Shown: positions 17,477-26,967 of the stretch, one piece after another
Layout of the letters: every line of letters starts with the position of its first letter
Position numbering within the stretch: the first letter of the stretch is position 1
Assembly: GCF_012275375.1 (NCBI RefSeq)
Contig: NZ_JAAZQJ010000013.1
Span: 92,576-156,575, forward strand
Length of the DNA stretch: 64,000 nt
From: Dyella sp. SG609
GTDB taxonomy: Bacteria > Pseudomonadota > Gammaproteobacteria > Xanthomonadales > Rhodanobacteraceae
Direction: 5' to 3'
Notes under the pieces: generated by a model
Told to the model about the DNA's origin: nothing
The model's database searches: none
What the model saw: only the letters and a program-made list of their open reading frames with translations
Made by a program: the position numbers and the translations under genes

Positions 17477-18395
17477 TCAGGCGATGCCGACGTAGGCGGC
17501 GAGCGCTTCGGTCGCATCGCCGGGACGCGCCGCCAGCAGCCGCCGCACCTCGTCCTGCCGCGGCACGCCGGTCTGCGCGCCCAGGCGGGTGCAGGCTAGC
17601 GCAGATGCGGCGCAACGCGGCCGGATACGGCAGGCCCAGGCTCAGGCTGGCGACCAGGGTGCCGCAGAAGGTGTCACCGGCGCCGGTGGTGTCCACGGCA
17701 TTCACGGCGAAGCCCGGCTGCAGCAGGTACTCGCCGCCCACCCGCGCGCAGCAGCCGCGCGCGCCGAGGGTGACCACCACGGCGGGGGCGTCCAGTGCGT
17801 CGAGGCCGGCGCCGATGCCTTGCCTGCCGCTGATCGCCGCCAGCTCGCCTTCGTTGACGATCAGCAGCTGGCAGTCGCCCAGCAGGCTGCGCGGCAAGGC
17901 CTGCGCCGGTGCGGCGTTGAGCGCCACCTGTACACCGGCGCGGCGTGCTTCCCGCGCCCAGGCTTCCACCGTCGGCAAGGGCGTTTCCAGTTGCAGCAGC
18001 AGATGGCCGACATCGGCCAGCGGCGGCAGATGTTCGGGCAACAGCCGCGCATTGGCGCCGGGCGCCACGGTGATCGCGTTCTCGCCGTCGCCCGCCAGGC
18101 AGACGAAGGCGACGCCGGTGGCCGTGCCGCGCATGCGCACGATGTCGAGCCCGACGCCGGCCCCGCGCAGCGAGGCTTCGATCGGCGCCGCATGCACGTC
18201 GTCGCCCAGGGCCAGCAGTATCCGCGTGGGCGCGCCGCCGGCCCGCACGCAGGCCACCGCCTGGTTGGCGCCCTTGCCGCCGGGAAAGGTGGCGAAGCCG
18301 TTGCCGAGCACGGTTTCGCCCGGCGCCGGCACGTGCGGCGCGCGCACCACGAAATCGAGATTGGCCGAGCCGGCCACCAGCACGCCGCGCTTCAT
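17477..18395 (-). pseudogene. Ribokinase-family sugar kinase, frameshifted near the C-terminus
   Basis: The frame from the ATG at 18395 gives a PfkB/ribokinase protein: VAGSANLDFVVRAP, GNGFATFPGGKGANQAVA, LNAAPAQALPRSLL, and the catalytic anion-hole motif DTTGAGDTFCGTLVASLSLG. After RRICA the frame is lost near 17597-17603. The remaining family sequence (LACTRLGAQTGVPRQDEV to a TGA at 17477) continues in another frame. The span is 919 nt, so one extra base accounts for it; removing it gives about 305 residues, normal for ribokinases. Without correction the protein reads on into the next gene. It overlaps the serine-hydrolase stop by 4 nt (ATGA). It may be a real mutation or a sequencing error. 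Confidence 0.85.
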
Positions 18396-19678
18396 GGCTG
18401 CAGCGCCTGGTAGACCAGGGCGTAGAAACCGCGGCTCAGGCGCGGCAGGTCCTTGGCCGCGTCTTCGCGCGGCAGGTGCTGCAGCAGCAGGATGGCGAGC
18501 AGGTCTTCGTGCGGATCGATCGTGTAATACGTCGACGCCGCGCCGGACCAGCCGAACTGGCCCGGCGAACCGGGCTGGCCGCGCCGTGCGGGATCGAGCA
18601 CCACATAGCCGCCCAGGCCGAAACCCTCGCCCGCATTGAACTGATTCACCGGCGGGTCGAGCATGGCGAGGTGGTTGCGCAGCATCAGCTCCACCGTCTT
18701 GCGGCCGAGCACGGTGTGGCCGTCCAGGCTGCCGTGGCCGAGCAGCATCTGCGCGAAGCGGGCGTAGTCGGCGGCGGTGGAATACAGGCCGCCGGCGCCG
18801 CTGGCGTAGGCATTCAGTGGCGCACCGGGATGCGCGGCACTGGGACCGTCCGCGATGCGCAGCTTGCCGTTCGCGCCCATGGTGGTGATGTCGACCACCC
18901 GGGCGCGCTTGGCCTCCGGCACCGCGAAGCCGGTATCGCGCATGTCCAGCGGTTGGAAGATGCGCTCCCGCAGGAAGCGCTCGAAGGACTCCCCGGACAC
19001 CACCTCCACCACCCGCGCCACCAGCTCCAGCGAGGCGCCGTCGTAGCCGAAGCGCGATCCGGGATCGGCGGCCAAGGGCACGCGGCTCATGCGTTCGGCG
19101 AAGCCGCGCAGATCCGCTGCGGCATGCGGATCGATGCTTTCCATCCGCTTGACCGCGGCCTCGTCGCCCTTCAAACCGGCCGGATAGCCTGCGGTGTGCG
19201 TCAGCAATGCATGCAAGGTGACCGGCCTGGCAGCGGGACGCTCGCTGCCGTCGCTCATCAACACCCGCGGATGCTCGAAGCCCGGCAGGTAGCGCGACAG
19301 CGGATCGTCCAGCGACAGCTTGCCTTCTTCCATCAGCATCAGGACGGCCACCGTGGTTACCGTCTTGGTCATCGAATAGATGCGGAAGATATCGTCGCGG
19401 CGCAGCGGCTCGCGCCGGGCCAGATCGCGATAGCCGTACGCCTGCCAATCGACGATGCGGCCGTGCCGCGCGATCAATGCCACCGCGCCCACGTAACCCT
19501 CGGTGCCGGTCGCATCGCGCAGATAGGCATGCAGGCGCTCCAGCCTTTCCGCCGACAAGCCCTCGTCCTTCGCCGCGGCAAAAGGCAACGGCCCCTGCGC
19601 CGCCATCGCGGGCACCGCGCACAAGGCAACGGCCGCCACCAGGACGGCCCGTCGCCCATGCGCCAACCACCTCGTCAC
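18392..19678 (-). CDS. Secreted serine hydrolase, beta-lactamase/esterase (class C fold)
   Basis: This 428-residue protein has a signal peptide (RRAVLVAAVALCAVPAMAA). The serine beta-lactamase fold shows SxxK as YSMTKTVTTVAVLML, a Tyr motif in RFGYDGASLELVARVVE and HTAGYPAGLKGDE. Members with this signature are mostly esterases or D-aminopeptidases, not drug-resistance enzymes. It starts with GTG at 19678, overlapping the receptor stop as GTGA, and its own stop overlaps the kinase start. In this sugar operon it may remove ester groups such as acetyl from the imported glycan; that is inference. Confidence 0.82.
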   Translation of the reverse strand: MTRWLAHGRRAVLVAAVALCAVPAMAAQGPLPFAAAKDEGLSAERLERLHAYLRDATGTEGYVGAVALIARHGRIVDWQAYGYRDLARREPLRRDDIFRIYSMTKTVTTVAVLMLMEEGKLSLDDPLSRYLPGFEHPRVLMSDGSERPAARPVTLHALLTHTAGYPAGLKGDEAAVKRMESIDPHAAADLRGFAERMSRVPLAADPGSRFGYDGASLELVARVVEVVSGESFERFLRERIFQPLDMRDTGFAVPEAKRARVVDITTMGANGKLRIADGPSAAHPGAPLNAYASGAGGLYSTAADYARFAQMLLGHGSLDGHTVLGRKTVELMLRNHLAMLDPPVNQFNAGEGFGLGGYVVLDPARRGQPGSPGQFGWSGAASTYYTIDPHEDLLAILLLQHLPREDAAKDLPRLSRGFYALVYQALQP

Positions 19679-21921
19679 AGCGTGATGGTGTACGTCAGCG
19701 AGGTCATGCGCCCGCGGCCCGCCCAGTAATTCTGGTAGCCCGCCAGCTGCGACCAGCTGAGGATGTATTGCCGGTTGAACAGGTTCTCCACGCCCAGCGA
19801 CAGCTTGCCGTGCTTGCCGAGGTCGTAGTTCACGCCCAGGTCGAACAGGGTGTAGCCCTTGGTCTGTTCCGAGTAGCTGAACTGCGCGCCGTCATAGGCG
19901 CGCGTGTCCTGGCCGGATACGTGGCGGCTGAACAAGGTGGTGAAGCCCAGCGTGGCATCGGCGTTGGGCAGGAACTTCCACGTAGCCGCCGCCGCAAACT
20001 TGTCGGGATTGATATCCAGCACGCCCAGCGGCTTGTTCAAGCCGCCCGAGCCATAGCGCCCGGCCGGATCGGCCGACCAGAACGCGGTCTTGCCGCGGAT
20101 ATGCGAGTACAGGCCGGTGATCTTGAAGTCCCGGTCGAAACGCCATTCGCCGGTAACTTCGGTGCCTTCGATCCGCACCGGCGCGCGGCTGAGGATGAAG
20201 TCGGTGGTATGCGGATCCACCGCCAGCGAGGAACCGAACGGCGACTTCGACACATAGTGCGTGGCGCCGAACGCGCCGTGCTCGCCATGCCAGTTGAAGC
20301 CGCCCTCGTAGTTCTTGAACACGATCGCATTGAGATCGCGGATCTTGTCCACCGACTGCCCCGGCGTATTGATATTGCGCAGCGGGATGCCGATGTTCGG
20401 CAGGGTGAAGCCTTCGCTGTAGGACAGGAAGGTGGACCACTGGTCGTTGACGCGCCAGATCGCGCCGAAGTTCTTCAGCCCTTCCTTGTACTTCAGGCCG
20501 CCGCCCTGCACGAACACGCGGTTGCGGTAGTACGTGGTGGTGTAGCTGTTGACGGTGAGCTTGTCGTCCTCGCGGCGGTAGCCGGCGCTCAGCGTCACCG
20601 GGCCGACGTCCCAGGACAGCTGCGCGTACGGCGCCACGCTCTTGTAGTCCATCGGCGGCACCCACAGGCGGCTGGTCAGGGCCAGGCGCTGCTGCGCCTG
20701 GTCCTTGCCGAAGTCGATGCCGGTGTGCAGCTCCAGGCCCGTGACGTTGAAGATGTCCGGGCGCGTCCACGAGGTGCGCAGTCCCTTCTTGTGCACCACG
20801 ATTTCAGACTGGTCGTACAGCGTGCCGAGCGGGGCGATCAGCGGATCCTGCTTGTCCTCGGTGTTTTCCGGCAGGTAGCGCATGGACTGGTCGGCCTTGT
20901 AGGCGTTGATGTCCAGGTAGCCGCCGAAGAACTTGTCGTTGGTGTATTGCAGCTGGTACTGCTTGAAGTCGTTGAAGGCGTCCTTGGAACCGAAGATATG
21001 GCCCTTCTCCGAGGTATTGGTGCGCGGCACCGCGCACGGCGGCGTGTCGGTGGGGCCGCGGCAGCCCAGCACCTGCACGTACTCGCCCTTGCCCTCGATG
21101 CGGAAGCGGCTGACGCTGGCCTGCAGGCGCTGCTCGTTGTCCGCGCCGAAGTTGAAGCCGATCTTGGCGTATAGATTTTTGGTTTCCGAATCGGCCAGCG
21201 AACCGCTGGTGTTCAGGCCGATGCGGCGGCCGTTGCCGTCGTAGCTGATGCCGCGGTCGATATACGAAGCGGCCAGCAGCGCATCGAACTCCTGCTGTTT
21301 GTGCGAATAGGTGGCGCCGACTTTCCAGCCTTCGCTGTCGCTGTGGGCCTGGGTCTGGTAGCGCGTGGTGAGGGTGACTTCGTCGCCGTCCTTGGTCGGC
21401 GTCTTGGAGATGTAGTTGATGATGCCGCCGGCCGCGCCGATGCCTTCGGAAGCGGACGGACCGTTGATCACCTCCACGCGCCCGACGATGCCCATGTCGG
21501 TAAACGTGCCGTTGCGCGTGCCTTCGCGCAGCGGCGAGCCCTGCGGCACGCCGTCGAACAGGCGCAGCGGGATGCGGCCGCGCAAGGTCTCGCCGGTATT
21601 GCTCATGGCCTGCGAGGACTCGGCATAGCCCGGCACCGAGCGCGCCAGCACCGCCGTCGCGTCCTCGGTCACCAGCAAGGTGTGCTGGATTTCTTCCTTC
21701 GACACCACGGTGATCGCGCCCGGGATCTCGTCGATCGCCTTGGGGCTGCGCGTGCCGGTGACGATCACCTGCTGCAGGTTGACCGCGTCCTTGTCCTTGC
21801 CGTCCTTCTTCGTACTGCTGTCGGCCGGCGCGGCGCCAGCGGCGGGTGCATCCTGCGCCGGCGCGCCGACGGCGTAGGCCAGCAGGATGCCGCTGATGGC
21901 GGCGGTGAGTGGCTTGATCAT
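19675..21921 (-). CDS. TonB-dependent receptor of the GH127 locus
   Basis: The 748-residue outer-membrane receptor has a signal peptide (MIKPLTAAISGILLAYAVGAPAQ). A Lys-rich linker is followed by the plug (QQVIVTGTRSPKAIDEIPGA, EVINGPSASEGIGAAGGIIN) and a barrel ending MTSLTYTITL. The shape is that of siderophore/CirA-type receptors rather than the 1000-residue carbohydrate type, so an iron-chelate ligand is a possible alternative. It heads an operon of overlapping genes (serine hydrolase, kinase, TIM-SUMF fusion, GH127, CoA-transferase), which favours an arabinose-containing glycan. The start at 21921 is chosen for the signal peptide; the ORF is open 52 codons further upstream without similarity. 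Confidence 0.87.
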   Translation of the reverse strand: MIKPLTAAISGILLAYAVGAPAQDAPAAGAAPADSSTKKDGKDKDAVNLQQVIVTGTRSPKAIDEIPGAITVVSKEEIQHTLLVTEDATAVLARSVPGYAESSQAMSNTGETLRGRIPLRLFDGVPQGSPLREGTRNGTFTDMGIVGRVEVINGPSASEGIGAAGGIINYISKTPTKDGDEVTLTTRYQTQAHSDSEGWKVGATYSHKQQEFDALLAASYIDRGISYDGNGRRIGLNTSGSLADSETKNLYAKIGFNFGADNEQRLQASVSRFRIEGKGEYVQVLGCRGPTDTPPCAVPRTNTSEKGHIFGSKDAFNDFKQYQLQYTNDKFFGGYLDINAYKADQSMRYLPENTEDKQDPLIAPLGTLYDQSEIVVHKKGLRTSWTRPDIFNVTGLELHTGIDFGKDQAQQRLALTSRLWVPPMDYKSVAPYAQLSWDVGPVTLSAGYRREDDKLTVNSYTTTYYRNRVFVQGGGLKYKEGLKNFGAIWRVNDQWSTFLSYSEGFTLPNIGIPLRNINTPGQSVDKIRDLNAIVFKNYEGGFNWHGEHGAFGATHYVSKSPFGSSLAVDPHTTDFILSRAPVRIEGTEVTGEWRFDRDFKITGLYSHIRGKTAFWSADPAGRYGSGGLNKPLGVLDINPDKFAAAATWKFLPNADATLGFTTLFSRHVSGQDTRAYDGAQFSYSEQTKGYTLFDLGVNYDLGKHGKLSLGVENLFNRQYILSWSQLAGYQNYWAGRGRMTSLTYTITL

Positions 21922-22208
21922 GTCTTGTCTCGTCTTGGTACCGCCTTGCGGCGGGTCGGCGCGCGCGGCGCGCCGGGGACGGTGCTTCGTCTTCGAACTG
22001 GCGACGCCCTCCCCCAGGCGTCCCGACGGCCCATGTCTTCTTATGCGAACCGCTTGCGGCGGCCGTACTGCAACCACGTTGGATTGCGAGCGAGCCTATG
22101 CGCTTCGCTGCCGGCGTAGAACCGTCGCGGACTATGTTCAGAGGCTAGTTTTTGTTGCTTACGAAGCAAGCGGATGTATGCGGCGTTGCAGCACGCTACG
22201 TGCTTGCC

Positions 22209-23090
22209 TCAGCGCGCTCTGGCCTGCATCGCCTTGCGGCTTTCCTGCAGCAGCACGGTGACCAGGCGCACGCGCACGCTGGAGCGCGACCACACGATGC
22301 CGATGCGCCGCGGCACCGCCGGATTGGGCAGCGCAATGCGCGCCAGCTGCAGGCCTTCCGGCCACGGCTGCGCCCAGTCCGGCACCAGGGACACGCCCAG
22401 GCCGCGGTCGACCATCACGGCGATCGCATTGAGCGCGTTCAGTTCGAAGCGTTCGCGCGGCACGATGCCGTTCGCGCGCAGATAGTCATCGGCCTGGCGT
22501 CCGCCCCATTGATTACGGTCGTAGCGGATCAGCGGCTGGGTGGCGAGCAGTTCGTGCGGATCGCGGCCGGCCATGCTTTTCGGCGCCAGCACGATCAGCG
22601 GTTCTTCGCGCAGCAGCAGCCATTCGCAGGTCTTGGGCAGCGGAAATGGCGCCTGCAGCACCACCGCCGCGTCGAGGTCGCCCGCTTCCACGGCGCGATA
22701 CAGATCGACCGAGTAGCCGGGCTTGATGAAGACATTGATCTGCGGGAACGCATCGACCATGCGCGCCAATACGTCCGGCAGCATGCCGGCCAGCGCGGTG
22801 GGACAGGCGCCCAGGCGCAGCTCGCCGGACACGGCGCTGTCGTTGGCCACGCTGCGCAGGTCCGAGACGCTGCGCAGCAGTTCGCGCGCGCGTTCGAGGA
22901 TGCGCGAGCCTTGCTCGGTGACACTGACGGTGCGGCCCACGCGCGCGATCAGCGTGGCGCCGAGTTCGCGCTCCAGCGTGCGGATCTGCTGCGCCACCGC
23001 CGCCGGCGTCACGTTGAGCACGCGCGCCGCCGCCGCCATCGAGCCCTGGTCGACGACGGTGACAAAGGTATTCAGGAATTGCGTTTCCAC
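22209..23090 (-). CDS. LysR-family transcription regulator
   Basis: The 293-residue protein has an N-terminal winged HTH (FVTVVDQGSMAAAARVLNVT, AVAQQIRTLERELGATLIAR). The co-inducer-binding domain follows from about residue 90 (GELRLGACPTALAGMLPDVL, VMVDRGLGVSLVPDW). It sits between the CitE-SSS pair and the receptor operon, all on the same strand, so it is a good candidate regulator of both. The effector is unknown. Confidence 0.85.
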   Translation of the reverse strand: METQFLNTFVTVVDQGSMAAAARVLNVTPAAVAQQIRTLERELGATLIARVGRTVSVTEQGSRILERARELLRSVSDLRSVANDSAVSGELRLGACPTALAGMLPDVLARMVDAFPQINVFIKPGYSVDLYRAVEAGDLDAAVVLQAPFPLPKTCEWLLLREEPLIVLAPKSMAGRDPHELLATQPLIRYDRNQWGGRQADDYLRANGIVPRERFELNALNAIAVMVDRGLGVSLVPDWAQPWPEGLQLARIALPNPAVPRRIGIVWSRSSVRVRLVTVLLQESRKAMQARAR

Positions 23091-23261
23091 GTGCCGCCCT
23101 CATCGGTCTTGCCCCCGGGGGGACGATGGGAGAGCGGGGAAAAAGCGTCAAGAGCCATAGGGAGCTCCCTAGTGGAGAAGATGCCGGCAGGCAGATGAGG
23201 GGCGGGTGCTCGCGAAAGAGGTTCGACGAAGCGGAGGCTGCTCTGCTTCGCCGCTCCGTAG

Positions 23262-23302
23262 GTCCCCCTCACCCCAACCCTCTCCCCGCAGGGGAGAGGG
23301 GG
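23262..23302. repeat. CCCTCTCCCC palindromic repeat
   Basis: CCCCCTCACCCCAACCCTCT is followed by CCCCGCAGGGGAGAGGG. It lies between the LysR start and the transporter stop, where it may serve as a terminator hairpin for the transporter transcript. Confidence 0.8.
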
Positions 23303-23312
23303 CAGGTGGCGG

Positions 23313-25739
23313 TTAGCGTTTGGGTCTTGAGTAGATCGTCAGGCCTTCCAGCGAACGCGTCGGCGCCGGAAACAGCAGGCTCGCCAGATAGCCGATCACG
23401 ATGCACAGCAGGATGGAGATGGCCAGATAGAAATACGGATGCACCAGGTGGAACGACCAGGCGATCAAGGTGAGCACGATGCTCGAGGCGATACCGATCG
23501 CCACGCCGGGTGAATTCGCCCGGCGGGTGAACATCCCCAGCGTATAGGCGCCCGCGAAGCCGCCACCCAGCAAGCCCGCCAGTTCGATCGACACGTCGAA
23601 CAGCGAGTGGATGTCGAAGCGCGACAACAGCAATGCCGTGGCGATGCCGACCAGCCCCACCACCACCGTCATGATCTCCGCCATCAGCACGCTCTTCTTC
23701 GGCGACGGGTTCTTCACCAGCTTCTCGTAGAAGTCGACCGAGATCAGCGTCGCCACGCTGTTCATGATGCCCGACAGCGTTGCCATCGCGGCCGCGAAGA
23801 TGCCGGCGATGATCAGGCCGGTCACGCCCATCGGCAGTTCCGCGGCGATGAACAGCGGGAACGTGGCGTCGATGGGCAGCAAGGGATTCAGGCGGTCCGG
23901 GTTGTCCTTGTAGAACACGAACAGCGCCGTGCCGATCAGATAGAACACGAAGCCGCCGGGGATCATGATCGCGGCGAACATCCAGATCGAACGGCCCGCC
24001 TCCTTGTCCGACTCCGTCGACAAGGTGCGCTGCATCAGCACCTGGTCCTTGGGGAAGGTCAGCACCACGTCGAACAGCACCAGGAAAAGAAAACCCCAGA
24101 CGGTCGCCTTGGTCAGGTCGAAGCTGAAGTCCAGCAGGTGCATCTTGTGGTTGGCGGTAGCGGTGTGCATGAACTGCCCCACTCCGCCATGCAGATGCCA
24201 CACGATAAAGCCGATCACGAACAGCGCGCCGCCCATCTTCACCAGCACCTGCACGAAGTCGGTCCAGATCACCGCCTTCATGCCGCCCATCGCGGTGTAG
24301 ACGATGGTGAAAACCCCCATCAGCACCACGCTCAAGCTCACGCTGATGCCGGTGATGGTGGCGATGGCCAGCGCCGGCAGAAACAGGATCACGCTCATGC
24401 GGCTGCCGATCTGGGTCAGGATGCACAGCGCGCTGGCCAGCATGCGGATGGCCGGATGGAAGCGCGTTTCCAGGTACGAGAACACCGACATCAGGTCGAG
24501 GCGGCGCAGCAGCGGCACGATCCACACCGCCACGAAGGCCAGGCCGAGCACGGCGATCAAGTTATTGGTGAGGTAGGTCCAGTTGCTTTCGAAGGACTTG
24601 GCGGGGATGGCGATAAAGCTGATCGAGCTGGTATTGGCCGCATAGAGGCTTACGCCCGCCGCCCAGAACGGAATGCTGCGGCCGCCGACGAAGAAATTCG
24701 CGGTGTTGTTGCGCTTCTCGCGCAGATAGAAGTACAGGCCGATGCCGAACATCGCGGCGAGATAGACCAGGATCACCACCCAGTCCAGCCACTTCAGCAG
24801 CAGCTTGCCGGATTGCAGCTGCGCGGTGTGGATGGCGTAGCCGGCGCCGTCGCGCTGGGCCCAGGTGAAGCCGTCCTGCGCGGCGGCCATCAATGCGTCG
24901 TTCGCCGGTTGTGCGCCGGGCAGCGTGGCCCAGGAGCCGGTGATGCTGTGGTACGTCATCGGGCGCGCGCCTTCCGGCGTGCCGACCAGATAGAGCAGAT
25001 GGGCCTGGCCCAGCGCGCGCGGGGCGGCGGGCAGCAGCGTGCCGGGGATGGTGGTGGCTTCGGTCCAGCCTTTCGTGGCCGACCAGCGCAGCAGTTGCTG
25101 TTTGCCGTCGTGCGCGACGGCGACGAACAGATTGGGGCCTTGCGCGACCAGCGATAGCGGTGGCGAGTGGCCGGGCCAGGCGGGAATATCGGTCCACCCT
25201 GCGCGGGGATCGGCCGGATTCGCTCGCCATGCCTGCGCCTTGCCAGCGACCGTGCCGGCCACGAACAGCGCATCGGCGGACACGGCGCCGCGCGGATCGG
25301 CCAATGCCGCCGGCAGCGCAGGGAGTGCGGTCGCATCGAGGCGATCGTTGCGCAGATGCAATTCCGCCAGCGCCGTGCGCCCCTGCGCCGGCCACACCAG
25401 GTAAGCGCGAGCGCCATCCTGGATCAGCGACACATCGTTCGGCATCGCCGCGGGCCAGGCCACCGTCAGCCAGCGCCTGCCCGCATCGTCGAGCCGCCAC
25501 GCCTGCCCCTGCCCCACCGCCACGGTCTGCCCATCGATCACCGCCATGCCGACCAGCGCCTGCGCGGCCGCCAACGGCGGCAAGTCCGCGGTACGCAAAG
25601 GCGTCAGGCTTTCGGCATGCAGCGGCAGCGCGAGCAACAGCCAGGCCAGGCAGAACAGGCACGAACGGAACACGTGGAGCCGGGCCTCTCGATACGGTCG
25701 TCGCGGAACGGATTCCTGCGCCGGGCGCGCCGCCGTCAC
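23313..25739 (-). CDS. Sodium:solute symporter with N-terminal Kelch-like propeller
   Basis: This 808-residue fusion has a signal-type segment at about 25-42 (SCLFCLAWLLLALPLHA) and a propeller of roughly 280 residues (TYHSITGSWATLPGAQ, AWRLDDAGRRWLTV). An SSS transporter follows from about residue 310 (WLDWVVILVYLAAMFGIGLY, NFFVGGRSIPFWAAGVSL, ANTSSISFIAIPAKSF, MSVFSYLETRFHPAIRMLAS). The closest style is the sialic-acid/sugar SSS group, whose genes often neighbour a NanM-like mutarotase propeller; here the two appear joined. It starts with GTG at 25739, overlapping the lyase stop (GTGA); a GTG 22 codons downstream would also give a signal peptide. The substrate is probably a monosaccharide or sugar acid from this locus. 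Confidence 0.85.
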   Translation of the reverse strand: MTAARPAQESVPRRPYREARLHVFRSCLFCLAWLLLALPLHAESLTPLRTADLPPLAAAQALVGMAVIDGQTVAVGQGQAWRLDDAGRRWLTVAWPAAMPNDVSLIQDGARAYLVWPAQGRTALAELHLRNDRLDATALPALPAALADPRGAVSADALFVAGTVAGKAQAWRANPADPRAGWTDIPAWPGHSPPLSLVAQGPNLFVAVAHDGKQQLLRWSATKGWTEATTIPGTLLPAAPRALGQAHLLYLVGTPEGARPMTYHSITGSWATLPGAQPANDALMAAAQDGFTWAQRDGAGYAIHTAQLQSGKLLLKWLDWVVILVYLAAMFGIGLYFYLREKRNNTANFFVGGRSIPFWAAGVSLYAANTSSISFIAIPAKSFESNWTYLTNNLIAVLGLAFVAVWIVPLLRRLDLMSVFSYLETRFHPAIRMLASALCILTQIGSRMSVILFLPALAIATITGISVSLSVVLMGVFTIVYTAMGGMKAVIWTDFVQVLVKMGGALFVIGFIVWHLHGGVGQFMHTATANHKMHLLDFSFDLTKATVWGFLFLVLFDVVLTFPKDQVLMQRTLSTESDKEAGRSIWMFAAIMIPGGFVFYLIGTALFVFYKDNPDRLNPLLPIDATFPLFIAAELPMGVTGLIIAGIFAAAMATLSGIMNSVATLISVDFYEKLVKNPSPKKSVLMAEIMTVVVGLVGIATALLLSRFDIHSLFDVSIELAGLLGGGFAGAYTLGMFTRRANSPGVAIGIASSIVLTLIAWSFHLVHPYFYLAISILLCIVIGYLASLLFPAPTRSLEGLTIYSRPKR

Positions 25740-26590
25740 GGCTTGTGCGCCGCGGCGAGCAAGGCCTGCGCCCGTTTCAGGAACGGCAGGTCGACCATCT
25801 TGCCATCGACCATGAAGGCGCCGCGACCCTGGTTGCCCGGATCTCGCGCGGCTTCGACGATGCGGCGCGCGCTTTCGATCTCCGCTTCGGAGACGGCGAA
25901 CGCTTCGTTGGCCAGCGCCACCTGGCGCGGATGGATGCAGCTCTTGCCGAGATAGCCGAGCCGGCGTGCCAGCGCGGCTTCGGCACGGTAGCCGTCGCTG
26001 TTGGCGACGTCCGCGAAGGCGCCATCGAGTGCGAACACGTCCGCCTGTGCGGCGGCCATGCGCATGGCGAAAAGCACGGACTGCACATTGGCCAGATCGT
26101 GCCGCTCGATGCCGTACGGCTCGAACATATCCGCCAGGCCCAGCTGCAGCCCCGCCACGCGCGGATGCGCGCCGGCGATCGACGCGGCCCGGGCCAGCGC
26201 ACGCGGCGTTTCGATGTTCACCAATAGCCGCGTGCGGCGCTGCCAGCCGCGCGCCGCTTCCACCCGCGCGATCATGTCCACCGCCGCGCGCACTTCCTCG
26301 GCGGATTCGATCTTGGGCAGGTTGATCAGGGTGACGCCGTCGCCGACCACCGCTTCCACGTCGTCGCTGAAGTACGGCGTGGATGGCGCATTGGTGCGCA
26401 CGATCATCAGCTTGGGCGATTGCCTTGCCGCCTCGGTGGCAAGGAAGGCCGCGACGGCGGTGCGCGCGGCGCCCTTGAGGTCGGGCGTGACCGAATCCTC
26501 GAGGTCGAACGACAGCGCATCGGCCTCGCCGGCCAGCGTCTTGGCGAACAGCTCCGGCCGCCCTCCGGGGACGAACAGCTTGCTACGCAT
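25736..26590 (-). CDS. CitE/HpcH-HpaI family CoA-ester lyase or aldolase
   Basis: The 284-residue protein begins MRSKLFVPGGRPELFAKTLA. The CitE family pattern follows: DALSFDLEDSVTPDLKGAAR, LMIVRTNAP, LINLPKIESAEEVRAAVDMI, LLVNIETPRALARAASIAGA and GKSCIHPRQVALANEAF. The metal-binding Glu and Asp positions (LEDSV, NIET, LGLADM) are present. Members cleave malyl-, citramalyl- or citryl-CoA type thioesters. With the class III CoA-transferase downstream, a CoA-thioester cleavage route is plausible. It is first in a two-gene unit with the SSS transporter. Confidence 0.85.
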   Translation of the reverse strand: MRSKLFVPGGRPELFAKTLAGEADALSFDLEDSVTPDLKGAARTAVAAFLATEAARQSPKLMIVRTNAPSTPYFSDDVEAVVGDGVTLINLPKIESAEEVRAAVDMIARVEAARGWQRRTRLLVNIETPRALARAASIAGAHPRVAGLQLGLADMFEPYGIERHDLANVQSVLFAMRMAAAQADVFALDGAFADVANSDGYRAEAALARRLGYLGKSCIHPRQVALANEAFAVSEAEIESARRIVEAARDPGNQGRGAFMVDGKMVDLPFLKRAQALLAAAHKP

Positions 26591-26671
26591 GGAGGATGGG
26601 CGGCGAAATCGGCATGCCCGTAGTGTGCGGCAGCGATCCCGCGCGATCGGTACAGCGCGGGCTTGTTCAGA

Positions 26672-26688
26672 CGATAGCGATGCTATCG
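26672..26688. promoter_or_regulatory. Candidate operator palindrome upstream of the lyase-transporter unit
   Basis: CGATAGCGATGCTATCG is a perfect inverted repeat (7-bp arms, GAT spacer), 82-98 bp upstream of the CitE-like start. It could bind a dimeric regulator. No second copy was found in the window. Confidence 0.35.
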
Positions 26689-26743
26689 ATTCGCCGCGGT
26701 GCGGCATGGCGCGGGCTGTGGATGGGCGCCGCCCCATCAAGCA

Positions 26744-26927
26744 TCGTCATTCCGGCGCAGGCCGGAATCCAGTGGCGGTATCGCTCGATTTTCGCCAAGA
26801 GCTTCTGGCGCTTTCGCGACAATCCCGCATTGTCGTTACTGGATGATTCGCTTCGCTCACCCCTTCGGGGCCGCCCTGCGGGCGTTCTTCGCGCTACGCG
26901 CTCGTCCGGCCTGCGCCGGAATGACGA
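26744..26927. repeat. Inverted pair of CATTCCGGCGCAGGCCGGAA palindromes (REPIN-like)
   Basis: TCGTCATTCCGGCGCAGGCC at 26744 reappears inverted as CCGGCCTGCGCCGGAATGAC at 26906-26925, flanking about 120 bp. It occupies the 377-bp gap (26591-26967) between the CitE-like start and the autotransporter stop, which otherwise shows only the palindrome at 26672. The same element occurs at 55034-55170. Confidence 0.8.
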
Positions 26928-26967
26928 GCTGTTGGCCGCGGGCGCACCGCACCCGCGGCCTTCCACA

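Noticed and set aside
18392..19678. Antibiotic-resistance beta-lactamase
   Set aside because: The fold is shared, but the sequence style and sugar-operon context fit the esterase/peptidase branch; no resistance context is present.
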